Shown: positions 17,907-27,006, counted from the first letter of the stretch. The stretch: 64,000 bases of DNA from Aestuariibius sp. HNIBRBA575 (GCF_040932005.1 NZ_CP162414.1:1887501-1951500); one strand, 5' to 3'. The notes: generated by a model not told the origin, from the sequence alone. Numbers and translations are program-made.

Positions 17907-19070
17907 ATGAAAACATTGTCCCAATCCCCCACCGACCCCGACTTTATCCAGAACCCATATGCGTTTTATGATCGTGCGCGCGCCGTTGGGGACATATTTT
18001 TCTGGACAGAATATGATCAGGTTGTCGCCACTTCTTATCAGGCGGCGACGACGATCCTGAAAGATCGCCGTTTCGGCCGCGAAGCCCCGCCCGAATTTGC
18101 GCCTCAGATTCCCGATCACTTAGCGCCGTTTTACGCGTTTGAATCCCATTCCATGTTGGAGCTGGAGCCACCAACTCATACCCGGTTGCGGTCGTTGGTT
18201 TTGCGCGCCTTTACCACCCGTGGCATTGCGGGTCTGGCCCCCGACATCACCGAATTATCCAATGAATTGATCGATAAGTTCCCTGATGAACCCTTTGATC
18301 TGATTGAAAATTTCGCAAAAATCATCCCCGTTGTGATCATTTGTCGGCTGCTGGGTGTGCCCGAACATCACGGCGATCAATTGCTGGCTTGGTCCAACGA
18401 TATGGTCGCCATGTATCAGGCCCGACGCACCCGTGAAATTGAGGATGCCGCCGTCGCCGCCACCAAAGCCTTTTCAGACTTTATGCGCGGCCATATTGAC
18501 GATCGCCGCGGCAATCCCGGCGACGATCTGATCACCCGATTGATTGCCGCCGAAGAAGATGGTGAAAAGCTTAGCACGGATGAGTTGATCACCACATGTG
18601 TGTTGCTGCTAAATGCAGGTCATGAGGCCACGGTTCACACATTAGGAAACGGCGTTAAGGCGCTGCTTGAAAACGGAAAACCCGACATCACCGACAAAAG
18701 CGTCGAAGAAGTGTTTCGGTTTGATCCACCGCTGCAATTGTTTGGTCGTTGGTGTTATGAAGCGGTCGAATTATTTGGCCACACCTTTCAGCGTGGCGAT
18801 CAGGTTCATTGTGCCTTGGCTGCGGCCAATCGCGATCCTGACACCTATCCAAATCCCAACGTGTTTGACCCCAATCGCACCGGCCCCACCAATACCAGTT
18901 TTGGCGGCGGGCTGCATTTTTGTGTCGGCGCGCCCCTGGCCCGCTTAGAGGTCAAACTGGCGTTAACCGCCCTGTTTGATCGCTGTCCAAACCTGACATT
19001 GTCTGAGCCTGCAAAATATGCAGATGTCTATCATTTCAGGGGCTTAACCAAATTGATGGTCACCAAATAA
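17907..19070 (+). CDS. Cytochrome P450
   Basis: 387 residues from the ATG at 17907, which suits the family start (a longer in-frame form begins at 17823; the ribosome site is weak for both). The I-helix motif is NAGHEATVHTLGN, the ExxR motif EEVFRFDPP, and the heme loop SFGGGLHFCVGAPLARLE with the heme-ligand Cys339. Soluble bacterial type without membrane anchor. It needs ferredoxin and reductase partners; an FpR-type reductase is 5 kb downstream, but no dedicated ferredoxin is adjacent. Substrate unknown. Its stop codon abuts that of the convergent AsnC-type gene. Confidence 0.93.
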   Translation: MKTLSQSPTDPDFIQNPYAFYDRARAVGDIFFWTEYDQVVATSYQAATTILKDRRFGREAPPEFAPQIPDHLAPFYAFESHSMLELEPPTHTRLRSLVLRAFTTRGIAGLAPDITELSNELIDKFPDEPFDLIENFAKIIPVVIICRLLGVPEHHGDQLLAWSNDMVAMYQARRTREIEDAAVAATKAFSDFMRGHIDDRRGNPGDDLITRLIAAEEDGEKLSTDELITTCVLLLNAGHEATVHTLGNGVKALLENGKPDITDKSVEEVFRFDPPLQLFGRWCYEAVELFGHTFQRGDQVHCALAAANRDPDTYPNPNVFDPNRTGPTNTSFGGGLHFCVGAPLARLEVKLALTALFDRCPNLTLSEPAKYADVYHFRGLTKLMVTK

Positions 19071-19532
19071 TCAAAGCGGCAAAGCCACCGTCGATTTGAT
19101 CTCTTCCATGGACAAAAGCGCCGTAACGTTGTGCACGCGTACCTCTGAAATCAGAGCTTGGTAAAACACATCATAGGCACGCGCATTGGCGACGCGCACT
19201 TTGAGAATGTAATCGATATCCCCGGCCAAACGATGTGCCTCTTGCACTTCGGGGCGTTCACGCAGCGCGTTCAGGAATTTCTGTTGCCAGTCCGCTTCGT
19301 GTTCTGACGTGCGGATCAAAACAAAGAAACACGCCTCAAATCCCAGCGCTTCGGCGTCCAGCATCACGGTCTGATGCCCGATCACGCCAGCCTCGCGTAA
19401 TTTGCGGATCCGATTCCACACAGGCGTCTTAGACGACCCCACTTCTTTGGCAATATCGTCCAAACTTTGCGCTGCATCCCGCTGTAGGCTGCGTAGGATT
19501 TTCCGATCCATATCATCTATGCGAACAGACAT
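19071..19532 (-). CDS. Lrp/AsnC-family transcriptional regulator
   Basis: 153 residues from the ATG at 19532, with AAGGGAA upstream. N-terminal winged helix-turn-helix: DDMDRKILRSLQRDAAQSLDDIA and SKTPVWNRIRKLREAGVI. C-terminal RAM domain with VQEAHRLAGDIDYILKVRV, the ligand-binding fold. Divergent from cysG with a gap of 131 bases, so it may control the sulfite-reduction operon, perhaps responding to an amino acid; this is inferred from position alone. The stop codon is directly adjacent to that of the P450. Confidence 0.92.
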   Translation of the reverse strand: MSVRIDDMDRKILRSLQRDAAQSLDDIAKEVGSSKTPVWNRIRKLREAGVIGHQTVMLDAEALGFEACFFVLIRTSEHEADWQQKFLNALRERPEVQEAHRLAGDIDYILKVRVANARAYDVFYQALISEVRVHNVTALLSMEEIKSTVALPL

Positions 19533-19663
19533 TCGGCGTTTCCCTTCATTCCGAAAAAGATGTCCCGATTGGCACCTAACCCAGAACATACGTCCTTATC
19601 AGCCGCGTGCAATAGGCAAATTGGGGGAAAATATTCTATATAGAGAGGAGCGAAAGGAGCAGC

Positions 19664-21055
19664 ATGCAGCATTATCCCATATATCTGTCCACACGCGGCC
19701 AAAAAATCGTCCTATCGGGCGGTGGCGAAGCGGTGATGGCAAAGCTGCGCCTGTTGCTCAAGACTGAGGCAGACATTCATGTGTTTGCGCAGACGCCCAG
19801 TGCGGAACTGTATCGCCTCTTTTATGAGGATCGCCTGACATTGACTGCGCGGGCGTTACAAAAAGGCGACGTAACAGGCGCGGCGCTGTTTTATGCCGCC
19901 GATGAAAATCCAACCGAGGATGCCCGCACGGCTGCCATTGCAAAATCCGAAGGGGCGCTGGTCAATGTGGTCGATAACCTAGAAGCCAGTGGGTTCATCA
20001 CACCAGCCATCGTTGATCGTGATCCGGTGACCATTGCCATCGGCACCGAAGGCGCTGCACCGGTTCTGGCCCGCCAGATCAAATCCCAGATCGAAGAAAT
20101 CCTGCCCAGCAATCTTGGTTTGCTGGCACGGATCGGCAAAACCTTTCGGGATGCGGCCACCGCCCTGCCCTTTGGCAAGGCGCGCCGCGCGTTTTGGTCC
20201 GATTTCTATACAACGACTGGCCCGCGCGCCCTGACCAAAGGCCCAACCGAGGTCACACCGGCCCTGCATGATCTGCTGCGCCAGCATTTGCGCCGCACTG
20301 AAATCACCGGCCACGTGGATTTTGTCGGCGCGGGTCCCGGTGATCCGGAATTGCTGACACTCAAGGCGCGCAAAGCGTTGGATCATGCCGATGTGATTAT
20401 CCATGACCGGTTGGTGGCCCCAGAAATTCTGGAACTGGCCCGCCGCGAAGCAGTGTTTGTTGATGTGGGGAAACAGGGGTTTGCCACATCCACGGCGCAG
20501 GCGGACATCAATGATCTGATCGTTGAACATGCCCAAAACGGCCACCACGTTGTGCGCCTAAAGGGCGGCGATCCCGTTGTGTTTGGTCGTCTGGACGAAG
20601 AGCTGGACGCGCTGCGCGGCACCGATATCAGCTATGCCATCATTCCCGGCATCACGGCGGCCTCTGCGGCGGCCGCTGGCATGGGTCAAAGCCTGACCCG
20701 GCGTGGTCGCAATTCTGGCCTGCGTCTGCTGACCGGCCACGACACTCAGGGTTTTGCGGATCACGATTGGCGTCAACTGGCCCAGCCCGGTCAGGTTGCC
20801 GCGCTCTATATGTCAAAGAAAGCCGCGCGATTTGTGCAAGGTCGCCTACTGATGCATAGCGCCGTTGATGCCACACCCGTTTCGATCATCGAAAACGCAT
20901 CCCGCGCCGATCAACGCGTCATTGGCACCACCCTGTCCGAATTGGACCGATGTTTCACCGGGGCCGAAATCCCCGGTCCCGCGATTTTAATCTATGGCAT
21001 CGCGCCCCGCGCCTTGTCCCTGACCCTAACACCAAAGAAAGAGGAGACCGCCTGA
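19664..21055 (+). CDS. cysG: Siroheme synthase (CysG, fused)
   Basis: 463 residues. N-terminal part (1-200) is the precorrin-2 dehydrogenase/ferrochelatase module: nucleotide motif IVLSGGGEAVMAKLRLLL and VNVVDNLEASGFITPAIV. C-terminal part (about 215-450) is uroporphyrinogen III methyltransferase: VDFVGAGPGDPELLTLKA, VRLKGGDPVVFGR and the IPGITAASAAAAGMG loop. It makes siroheme for the downstream CysI. AAGGAG stands 4 bases before the ATG. The stop codon shares its A with the next start. The operon promoter probably lies in AT-rich sequence at about 19630-19650. Confidence 0.96.
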   Translation: MQHYPIYLSTRGQKIVLSGGGEAVMAKLRLLLKTEADIHVFAQTPSAELYRLFYEDRLTLTARALQKGDVTGAALFYAADENPTEDARTAAIAKSEGALVNVVDNLEASGFITPAIVDRDPVTIAIGTEGAAPVLARQIKSQIEEILPSNLGLLARIGKTFRDAATALPFGKARRAFWSDFYTTTGPRALTKGPTEVTPALHDLLRQHLRRTEITGHVDFVGAGPGDPELLTLKARKALDHADVIIHDRLVAPEILELARREAVFVDVGKQGFATSTAQADINDLIVEHAQNGHHVVRLKGGDPVVFGRLDEELDALRGTDISYAIIPGITAASAAAAGMGQSLTRRGRNSGLRLLTGHDTQGFADHDWRQLAQPGQVAALYMSKKAARFVQGRLLMHSAVDATPVSIIENASRADQRVIGTTLSELDRCFTGAEIPGPAILIYGIAPRALSLTLTPKKEETA

Positions 21056-21354
21056 TGGCCCGTCCCTTTACACCCAAAGTAATCACCGCAAACGCCCTGC
21101 TAGAAGGCGATGCCATCTGGCTGACGGCCGATGATCAATGGACCCGCGTTATGTCTGAGGCGGAATTGATCGAAGACGAAGCCCATGGCGATCTGCGCAT
21201 GCTGTTCGCCGCCTCTCAGGCGCATGTAGTTGTCGGCCCCTATCTGGCCGATGCCAAAGCCGGTGAAAACGGCCCCGAGCCCGTTCATTTCCGTGAAAAC
21301 TTCCGCACAACCGGACCGTCCAATTACGCCCATGGCAAACAGGTGGAGCTGTAA
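21055..21354 (+). CDS. DUF2849 protein of the sulfite-reduction operon
   Basis: 99 residues from the ATG overlapping the cysG stop (TGATG). Small soluble protein beginning MARPFTPKVITANALLEGDAIWL, with a later SQAHVVVGPYLADA segment. This matches the DUF2849 family, which in Rhodobacterales and relatives is repeatedly found between cysG and cysI. No cofactor motif is visible. A helper role in sulfite reductase assembly or electron delivery is a guess from context. Confidence 0.85.
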   Translation: MARPFTPKVITANALLEGDAIWLTADDQWTRVMSEAELIEDEAHGDLRMLFAASQAHVVVGPYLADAKAGENGPEPVHFRENFRTTGPSNYAHGKQVEL

Positions 21355-21355
21355 A

Positions 21356-23020
21356 ATGTACCATTATAACGACTTCGACCAAGACTTTGTTCAAGAACGG
21401 GTTTCTCAGTTCCGCGCACAGGTAGAACGCCGCATCGACGGGTCCCTGACCGAGGATGAGTTTCGCCCACTCCGTTTGATGAACGGGCTATATCTGCAAT
21501 TGCACGCCTATATGCTGCGCGTGGCTATTCCATACGGAACCGTTCGGCCCGATCAGATGCGCATGTTGGCGACGCTGGCGGAAAAATGGGACAAAGGTTA
21601 TGGCCATTTCACCACCCGTCAGAACATCCAATATAATTGGCCAAAACTGGCAGATGTGCCGGATATGCTGGACGCGCTGGCCTCTGTGGGCATGCACGCC
21701 ATTCAGACATCAGGCAACACAATCCGCAACGTAACCGCGGACCATTTTGCCGGTGCCGCTGCGGACGAAATCGCCGATCCGCGCCCCGTCGCTGAATTGC
21801 TGCGTCAATGGTCCATGGATCACCCGCAATTTCAGTTCCTGCCACGCAAGTTCAAAATAGCCATCACTGGTTCACCTAATGATCGCGCCGTAACCAAGGC
21901 CCACGATATCGGCCTGCGCATGGTCGAAAAGAACGGTGAACCCGGCTACGAAGTGGTCGTTGGCGGCGGGTTGGGCCGCACGCCGATGGTGGGCAAAGTC
22001 ATCCGTGATTTCCTGCCTCAGGCTGATCTGTTGCCTTATGTTGAGGCGGTTGTGTCCGTTTGGAACATCCTTGGTCGTCGCGACAACAAATACAAAGCCC
22101 GCATCAAGATCACCGTGCACGAACATGGGATCGATAAAATCCGTGAGCTGGTCGAAGAAGAGTTTGCCCAGATCCGCCCGCAATTCACCGGGGTTGATCA
22201 GGCTTTGCTCGCCAATATCCAAAGCCAATTCACCACGCCGACATTCCGCACCGCCCCTGTTGAGGGATATCTGGCGGAACGTGATGCGAACCCAGCTTTC
22301 CGGTCTTGGTCTGACACCAACCTGTCAGATCATAAGGCCCCCGGCTATGCCATTGTGTCTGTCTCCCTAAAACGTCATGGGGCGACGCCGGGGGATGCTT
22401 CTGCGGATCAGATGCGGGTTCTGGCCGATCTGGCCGAAACCTATGGCCACGGGGATCTGCGCATCAGTCACGAACAGAACGTGATCCTGCCCCATGTGCA
22501 TAAATCTGACCTGCCTGCGATCTATGCCGCGCTGCGCGATGCCGATCTGCACACGGCCAATATTGGCCTGATCAGCGATATCATCGCCTGCCCAGGAATG
22601 GACTATTGCGCGCTGGCCACTGCCCGCGCCATTCCCGTGGCCCAGGAAATCGCCACCCGCTTTGACGAACTGAAGCTGGAACACGAAATCGGCGCACTGA
22701 AAATCAAAATTTCAGGCTGCATCAATGCCTGTGGACACCACCATGTGGGCCATATCGGGATTTTGGGTCTGGATCGCGCTGGGGTGGAAAACTATCAGAT
22801 CACCTTGGGCGGGGACGGCACCGAAACCGCTGTGATTGGCCAACGCGCAGGTCCCGGATTTGCCTATGACCAGATCGTTCCAGCCATCGAACGTCTGATC
22901 ACCGCCTATCTGGAATTGCGCACTGACGAAGAGGAAACCTTCCTTGAGGCGTATAAACGCCTTGGGGTGGCGCCGTTCAAAACGGCTCTTTATCCAGAGG
23001 AAAAAGCCAATGCCGCTTGA
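21356..23020 (+). CDS. cysI: Sulfite/nitrite reductase hemoprotein (CysI type)
   Basis: 554 residues from the ATG at 21356, one base after the DUF2849 stop. Two ferredoxin-like/sirohaem half-domains are seen. Substrate-side residues are in RQNIQYNWPKL and the 4Fe-4S/siroheme ligands are Cys412 and Cys418 (CPGMDYC) and Cys455 and Cys459 (GCINACGHH). The enzyme reduces sulfite to sulfide with six electrons, using siroheme made by the upstream CysG. Neighbours cysH and DUF934 make assimilatory sulfite rather than nitrite reduction the likely role. A longer in-frame reading begins at 21230 but would overlap DUF2849. Confidence 0.95.
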   Translation: MYHYNDFDQDFVQERVSQFRAQVERRIDGSLTEDEFRPLRLMNGLYLQLHAYMLRVAIPYGTVRPDQMRMLATLAEKWDKGYGHFTTRQNIQYNWPKLADVPDMLDALASVGMHAIQTSGNTIRNVTADHFAGAAADEIADPRPVAELLRQWSMDHPQFQFLPRKFKIAITGSPNDRAVTKAHDIGLRMVEKNGEPGYEVVVGGGLGRTPMVGKVIRDFLPQADLLPYVEAVVSVWNILGRRDNKYKARIKITVHEHGIDKIRELVEEEFAQIRPQFTGVDQALLANIQSQFTTPTFRTAPVEGYLAERDANPAFRSWSDTNLSDHKAPGYAIVSVSLKRHGATPGDASADQMRVLADLAETYGHGDLRISHEQNVILPHVHKSDLPAIYAALRDADLHTANIGLISDIIACPGMDYCALATARAIPVAQEIATRFDELKLEHEIGALKIKISGCINACGHHHVGHIGILGLDRAGVENYQITLGGDGTETAVIGQRAGPGFAYDQIVPAIERLITAYLELRTDEEETFLEAYKRLGVAPFKTALYPEEKANAA

Positions 23021-23750
23021 AGCTCCTTTAGCACCGGTTGAGACGCGCATCGCTGCGCTGAACACCCGGTACAAACATCACAGTGCCACGTCCGTCATCG
23101 AACGCGCGCTCAGTGACGCCGAAGTGGGCCGAACCGCTATGGTCAGTTCCTTTGGCGCGGAATCCGTTGTGTTGTTGCATATGGTGTCGATCATGGATCG
23201 CACCACGCCGGTGCTGTTTATCGACACAGAAATGCTGTTTCCCGAAACCTTGGACTATCAGTCTGAGCTGGCAGAGAAACTGCACCTAAGTGACATCCGC
23301 ACGGTCAAAGCCAGTCGTCAGGATATCCTGATCCATGACAACGAAGGCCTGTTGCACCTGCACGATTCCGATGCTTGCTGTGATCTGCGCAAAACCCGCC
23401 CGCTGGAAAAGGCGCTGGAGCCGTTTGATGCCTGGATCACGGGGCGCAAACGGTATCAGGGCGGCAAACGTGTGGAAATCGAGTTTTTCGAGAACGAGAT
23501 GGATAAACGCATCAAAATCAACCCATTGGCCCATTGGTCACGGGACGATTTGCAGGATTACATCACCGAAAACCGTCTGCCCCGCCATCCCTTGGTGGCC
23601 CAAGGTTATCCATCCATCGGATGTAAGCCATGCACCAGCAAAGTGATGCAAGGCGAAGACGAACGCGCCGGTCGCTGGCGCGATCAGGACAAAACAGAAT
23701 GCGGCATTCATTTTTTGAATGGCAAAATGGTTCGCGGCTCGGCTGCGTGA
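23010..23750 (+). CDS. cysH: APS/PAPS reductase
   Basis: 246 residues from the ATG at 23010, which overlaps the end of cysI by 11 bases. Nucleotide-binding start VSSFGAESVVLLHMV and TGRKRYQGG. Cysteine pairs CC at about 121-122 (DACCDLRKTRP) and GCKPC at about 203-207 are the ligands of a 4Fe-4S cluster, so the enzyme probably uses APS directly, as in most bacteria outside the enterics. A C-terminal active cysteine is in TECGIHF. It produces sulfite for CysI. Confidence 0.95.
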   Translation: MPLEAPLAPVETRIAALNTRYKHHSATSVIERALSDAEVGRTAMVSSFGAESVVLLHMVSIMDRTTPVLFIDTEMLFPETLDYQSELAEKLHLSDIRTVKASRQDILIHDNEGLLHLHDSDACCDLRKTRPLEKALEPFDAWITGRKRYQGGKRVEIEFFENEMDKRIKINPLAHWSRDDLQDYITENRLPRHPLVAQGYPSIGCKPCTSKVMQGEDERAGRWRDQDKTECGIHFLNGKMVRGSAA

Positions 23751-23754
23751 GGAC

Positions 23755-24192
23755 ATGAACATGCTTTTGAACAATACTCAGCTGATTAACGATACCGGTT
23801 TTGTGCCTGAGGACTGGACCGGTCAGTTTTACGAACTGAATGCGCTGCCGGCCAATGATGGGGCGGTGGATTGGGCTGTGGATGTGCCTTCGGATGGGGA
23901 TATTTCCCTGTTGGCAGAACGCGTTGGCGACATCGCACTGATCCGGATTGATTTCCCCAGCTTTGCAGATGGGCGCGGCTTTACGCTGGCGGCGCGTTTG
24001 CGGCGGATGGGGTTCACCGGGCGTCTGCGCGCCCGCGGTCATGTCATTGCGGATCAATACGCCATGGCGCGTCGGTCCGGTTTCGACGAAGTCGAAGTCG
24101 ACGGCGCCCTCGCCGATCGTCAACCCGAAGCCCAATGGCTGGCCCGCGCAAATTGGCAGGCCCACGATTATCAGAATCGCATGCGCGCCTGA
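23755..24192 (+). CDS. DUF934 protein of the sulfite-reduction operon
   Basis: 145 residues (139 if translation begins at the second ATG at 23761, which has better spacing from GTGAGGA). Family features: IALIRIDFPSFADGRGFTLAARLR in the middle, then GRLRARGHVIADQYAMARRSGFDEVEV. DUF934 proteins are regular companions of cysH/cysI in proteobacteria and are thought of as sulfite reductase accessory proteins; biochemistry is not settled. Starts 4 bases after cysH. Confidence 0.88.
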   Translation: MNMLLNNTQLINDTGFVPEDWTGQFYELNALPANDGAVDWAVDVPSDGDISLLAERVGDIALIRIDFPSFADGRGFTLAARLRRMGFTGRLRARGHVIADQYAMARRSGFDEVEVDGALADRQPEAQWLARANWQAHDYQNRMRA

Positions 24193-24240
24193 TCCAAGCC
24201 TGATACAGATCAAAGACGACGAAAGGGTGCGGTGTGATAC

Positions 24241-25122
24241 ATGCCGCACATCACATATATTATGACCGAGTTAAAACCCGTGACCGAAGCAAACACCGCA
24301 CAGGCTGTGAAAGCCAAACCCGCCATGCCCGATGCGCAGACCGTCACCGAGGTCAAGCATTACACCGACCGCCTGTTTTCGTTTAAAATGACCCGCCCGG
24401 CCTCTATGCGGTTCCGGTCCGGTGAATTTGTGATGATCGGCCTGATGGGGGATCCTCATCCTGAAACCGGCAAACAAAAACCTCTGCTGCGCGCCTATTC
24501 TATTGCATCGCCCAGCTGGGACGAAGAGCTGGAATTTTATTCAATCAAGGTTCCAGATGGTCCCCTGACATCGAAGTTGCAGCATATCAAAGTGGGCGAC
24601 GACGTGATCCTGCGCCCCAAACCCGTTGGCACATTGGTGCATGATGCGTTGTTGCCGGGAAAACGGATTTGGTTCTTTGCGACGGGGACTGGATTTGCGC
24701 CTTTTGCATCGCTGCTGCGCGAACCACAAACCTACGAAGATTACGACGAAATCATCATCACCCATACCTGTCGCGAAGCGGGTGAATTGACCTATGGTGC
24801 CGATCTGATCGAAGGTCTGAAATCTGACGAATTGCTGAACGAAGTGATTGGCGACGGGTTCTGGAAAAAGATCAAATATTACCCCACCACCACACGCGAA
24901 GAGAGCCCTAAAATGGGTCGGATCACGGATCTGATGCGATCAGGCGAAGCGTTTGAGGACCTTGGTGTTCCGCCTTTGAACGCTGAAACGGACCGGGCGA
25001 TGATCTGTGGAAATCTGGCCTTTAACCTAGAGCTAAAGGACATGTTTGAGGAATATGGGCTGCAAGAAGGCGCCAATTCTGACCCCAAACATTACGTGGT
25101 CGAAAAAGCGTTCCTCGATTAA
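24241..25122 (+). CDS. fpr: Ferredoxin--NADP reductase
   Basis: 293 residues; an alternative start at 24262 gives 286. FAD site PLLRAYSIASPSWDEELEFYSIKV, phosphate loop GPLTSKLQ, NADP site FFATGTGFAPFASLLR, and C-terminal MICGNLAFNLELKDMFEEYG. C-terminal VEKAFLD lacks the terminal aromatic of plant-type enzymes, as in bacterial FPRs. It can supply reduced ferredoxin or flavodoxin to CysI. Lies 48 bases after DUF934, at the end of the operon. The N-terminal 20 residues are unusual (Lys/Ala-rich). Confidence 0.93.
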   Translation: MPHITYIMTELKPVTEANTAQAVKAKPAMPDAQTVTEVKHYTDRLFSFKMTRPASMRFRSGEFVMIGLMGDPHPETGKQKPLLRAYSIASPSWDEELEFYSIKVPDGPLTSKLQHIKVGDDVILRPKPVGTLVHDALLPGKRIWFFATGTGFAPFASLLREPQTYEDYDEIIITHTCREAGELTYGADLIEGLKSDELLNEVIGDGFWKKIKYYPTTTREESPKMGRITDLMRSGEAFEDLGVPPLNAETDRAMICGNLAFNLELKDMFEEYGLQEGANSDPKHYVVEKAFLD

Positions 25123-25143
25123 ATTGTCCCTAAATCGTTGTTT

Positions 25144-25172
25144 CAGGGCAGTCCGATTGGCCTGCCCTGTTA
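25144..25172 (+). terminator. Probable terminator of the cys operon
   Basis: CAGGGCAG and CTGCCCTG form an eight-pair stem with a ten-base loop, 22 bases after the fpr stop. The T-run is short (TTAAA), so efficiency is doubtful. Confidence 0.45.
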
Positions 25173-25227
25173 AACACGCATTCACTTTGGCGTGGCTAAC
25201 GTTTGGCCACGAACCAAAGGATACAGA

Positions 25228-25740
25228 ATGTATATCACACAAACCCATGGTGCCGCCGCGCACCCATTGATGCGCGCCCACCCGGCCCGCGACATCCCCC
25301 CAGCCCCAACATTTCAAACGGATCAAACCGCGGTTCCGCCCGAGCCTGATCCCACAGGTCCGGCGGCCGTTGCCCTGATCAAATCCGAATATGACATGAC
25401 CAACATTTCGCCGCGCGAAGTGGATGAAATGGTCGATCGGATGATCAAAGCGGGCGATGACATGAATGGTGACTTGCTGATGTTGCTGACCCATGGCGAA
25501 GGGTTCCGACAACATCTGGCCAACACATTTGGCGGCACATTTGATCCCAACGAAAAACAAGATTTGGTGGCGCAATCAAAGGTGCAATTGCAATTGGCAA
25601 AACAATTCGGGGACCCAACTGAATATTTGACGCGCTTTATCGCGTTCCTCGACACATTTGGTGGGCAATCTGGCGAAGCCGCCCAAATTTCTGAAACCTC
25701 AACGGTTGCGGCAATTGTTCGTGCCAACGCTTCGACCTAA
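25228..25740 (+). CDS. Hypothetical protein
   Basis: 170 residues from the ATG at 25228, with AAAGGA 6 bases before it. The first 60 residues are Pro/Ala/His-rich and probably disordered. The rest is predicted helical and contains ISPREVDEMVDRMIKAGDDM, LLTHGEGFRQHLANTF and a run ending FIAFLDTFGGQ. No signal peptide, membrane helix or cofactor motif is visible. I do not recognise the family. It stands alone between the cys operon and the hendecad-repeat gene. Confidence 0.7.
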   Translation: MYITQTHGAAAHPLMRAHPARDIPPAPTFQTDQTAVPPEPDPTGPAAVALIKSEYDMTNISPREVDEMVDRMIKAGDDMNGDLLMLLTHGEGFRQHLANTFGGTFDPNEKQDLVAQSKVQLQLAKQFGDPTEYLTRFIAFLDTFGGQSGEAAQISETSTVAAIVRANAST

Positions 25741-25870
25741 ACGCAATACTGGGTTGCCTAACGCGCCAGCCTAAAGAGTAGGACCGTCCCAGCGGCGCGC
25801 TGCCCCCTGAAACGCGGTCATGTTGCGCGATGGCGGTATTTTTGCGCAAAACCCTATGATCTAAATACAA

Positions 25871-25898
25871 AAAAGGCCGCAGAAACCTGCGGCCTTTT
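25871..25898 (-). terminator. Strong terminator after the hendecad-repeat gene
   Basis: AAAAGGCCGCAG / CTGCGGCCTTTT is a perfect 12-pair stem with loop AAAC. T-runs are present on both strands, so it may also end plus-strand transcription of the hypothetical gene at 25228. Confidence 0.88.
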
Positions 25899-25917
25899 CT
25901 AAGTCTATGGGCGGGGC

Positions 25918-27006
25918 TTACAGGCCCATCGCGCCTTTGATGGCGTCAATCGCTGGCTGGATCAGCTCTGGATTGTCGATCGCACCTTGAACTGCGGCGG
26001 TCAAAGTTGTCTTCTGGATCGCGCCCAGATCAGAACCGTCAATCATTTCCAGGATTTTCTCGCCGTTGAATGTGTCAGGTGTCAGCAAGCTGGCCAGACC
26101 ACCCTCTGCGGCTTCTTCTGCAACTTCTGCTGTTGCTTCCATTGCATCACCCGCAGCTTCAGTTGCTTCTTCGGTTGCAACTTCGGCGGCTTCTTCTGCT
26201 GCCGCTTCGGTGGTTTCTTCAACAGCTTCTGTAACGGCTTCTTCTGTTGCTTCTACCGCATCCGTGGCTTCTTCAACTGCAGTTTCCATCGCTTCTTCTG
26301 CGACTTTTTCGGTTGCGGCGGCGGCTTCTTCAGCAACTTCTTCTGTTGCTTCAACGGCGTCTGTCGCTGTTTCCATCGCTTCTTCGGCAACTTCTTCTGT
26401 TGCTTGCGTTGCCGTATCCACAGCTTCTGCGGCTTCTTCTGTCACGGCTTCCGCTGCATCCGTTGCGGTTTCGGCAGCGTCTTCAGCGACGTCTGCTGCA
26501 CCGTCAGTTGCACCTTCAACAGCGTCTGTTGCGGCTTCGACGGCGTCGTTTGCTGTTTCAGTGACGGCTTCCATTGCGTCATTTGCAGCCTCGGTTGCAA
26601 CATCTGCTGCATCCGCAGCCGCGTCTGTCGCAGCGTCTACCGCGTCATTGGCTGTTTCAACAACAGCGTCTGCAGCTTCTGTTGCTGCTTCTGTTGCGGC
26701 GTCCACGGCTTCGTCTGCTGCTTCGGCGACGGCGTCCATCGCACCTTCGGCGGCTTCGGTTACGGCCTCAGTTGCGCCTTCAACGGTTTCGGCCACGGCA
26801 TCTGTCGCGCCTTCTACGGCTTCTGCGGCAGCGTCGGTCACGGCATCAGCGGCACCTTCGGCGGCTTCTGTGACTGTTTCGGTTGCATCGCTTGCGGCTT
26901 GTGTTGCGGTGTCTACGGCCTCTGCGGGGGTACGTCCCTCAACCAGATACTGGTAGCCAAAAAACCCGGCAACAGCCAAGACGGCAATGATAATTATCGC
27001 TCTCAT
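25918..27006 (-). CDS. Membrane-anchored Ala/Glu-rich protein with 25 hendecad repeats
   Basis: 362 residues from the ATG at 27006, with AAGGAA 6 bases before it. Three parts: residues 1-27, an N-terminal membrane helix (IIIIAVLAVAGFFGYQYL); residues 28-302, exactly 25 consecutive 11-residue units without gaps, such as TEAAEGAMDAV and TEAANDAMEAV; residues 303-362, a small domain ending AIDAIKGAMGL. The repeat has Ala or Val at positions 3, 4, 7, 10 and 11 and Glu/Asp/Thr elsewhere, with almost no lysine. This favours one long alpha helix (right-handed coiled coil or LEA-like). Role unknown; a periplasmic spacer or stress protein is possible. Confidence 0.8.
   Translation of the reverse strand: MRAIIIIAVLAVAGFFGYQYLVEGRTPAEAVDTATQAASDATETVTEAAEGAADAVTDAAAEAVEGATDAVAETVEGATEAVTEAAEGAMDAVAEAADEAVDAATEAATEAADAVVETANDAVDAATDAAADAADVATEAANDAMEAVTETANDAVEAATDAVEGATDGAADVAEDAAETATDAAEAVTEEAAEAVDTATQATEEVAEEAMETATDAVEATEEVAEEAAAATEKVAEEAMETAVEEATDAVEATEEAVTEAVEETTEAAAEEAAEVATEEATEAAGDAMEATAEVAEEAAEGGLASLLTPDTFNGEKILEMIDGSDLGAIQKTTLTAAVQGAIDNPELIQPAIDAIKGAMGL
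26101..26925 (-). repeat. Coding tandem repeat, 25 units of 33 bases
   Basis: The stretch codes residues 28-302 of the preceding protein and divides exactly into 25 units of 33 bases (825 bases). Units are diverged in DNA but keep the residue pattern. The units around 26240-26440 are more alike, with ATEEVAEE, EEAMETA and TDAVEAT recurring, pointing to more recent duplication there. Confidence 0.8.
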
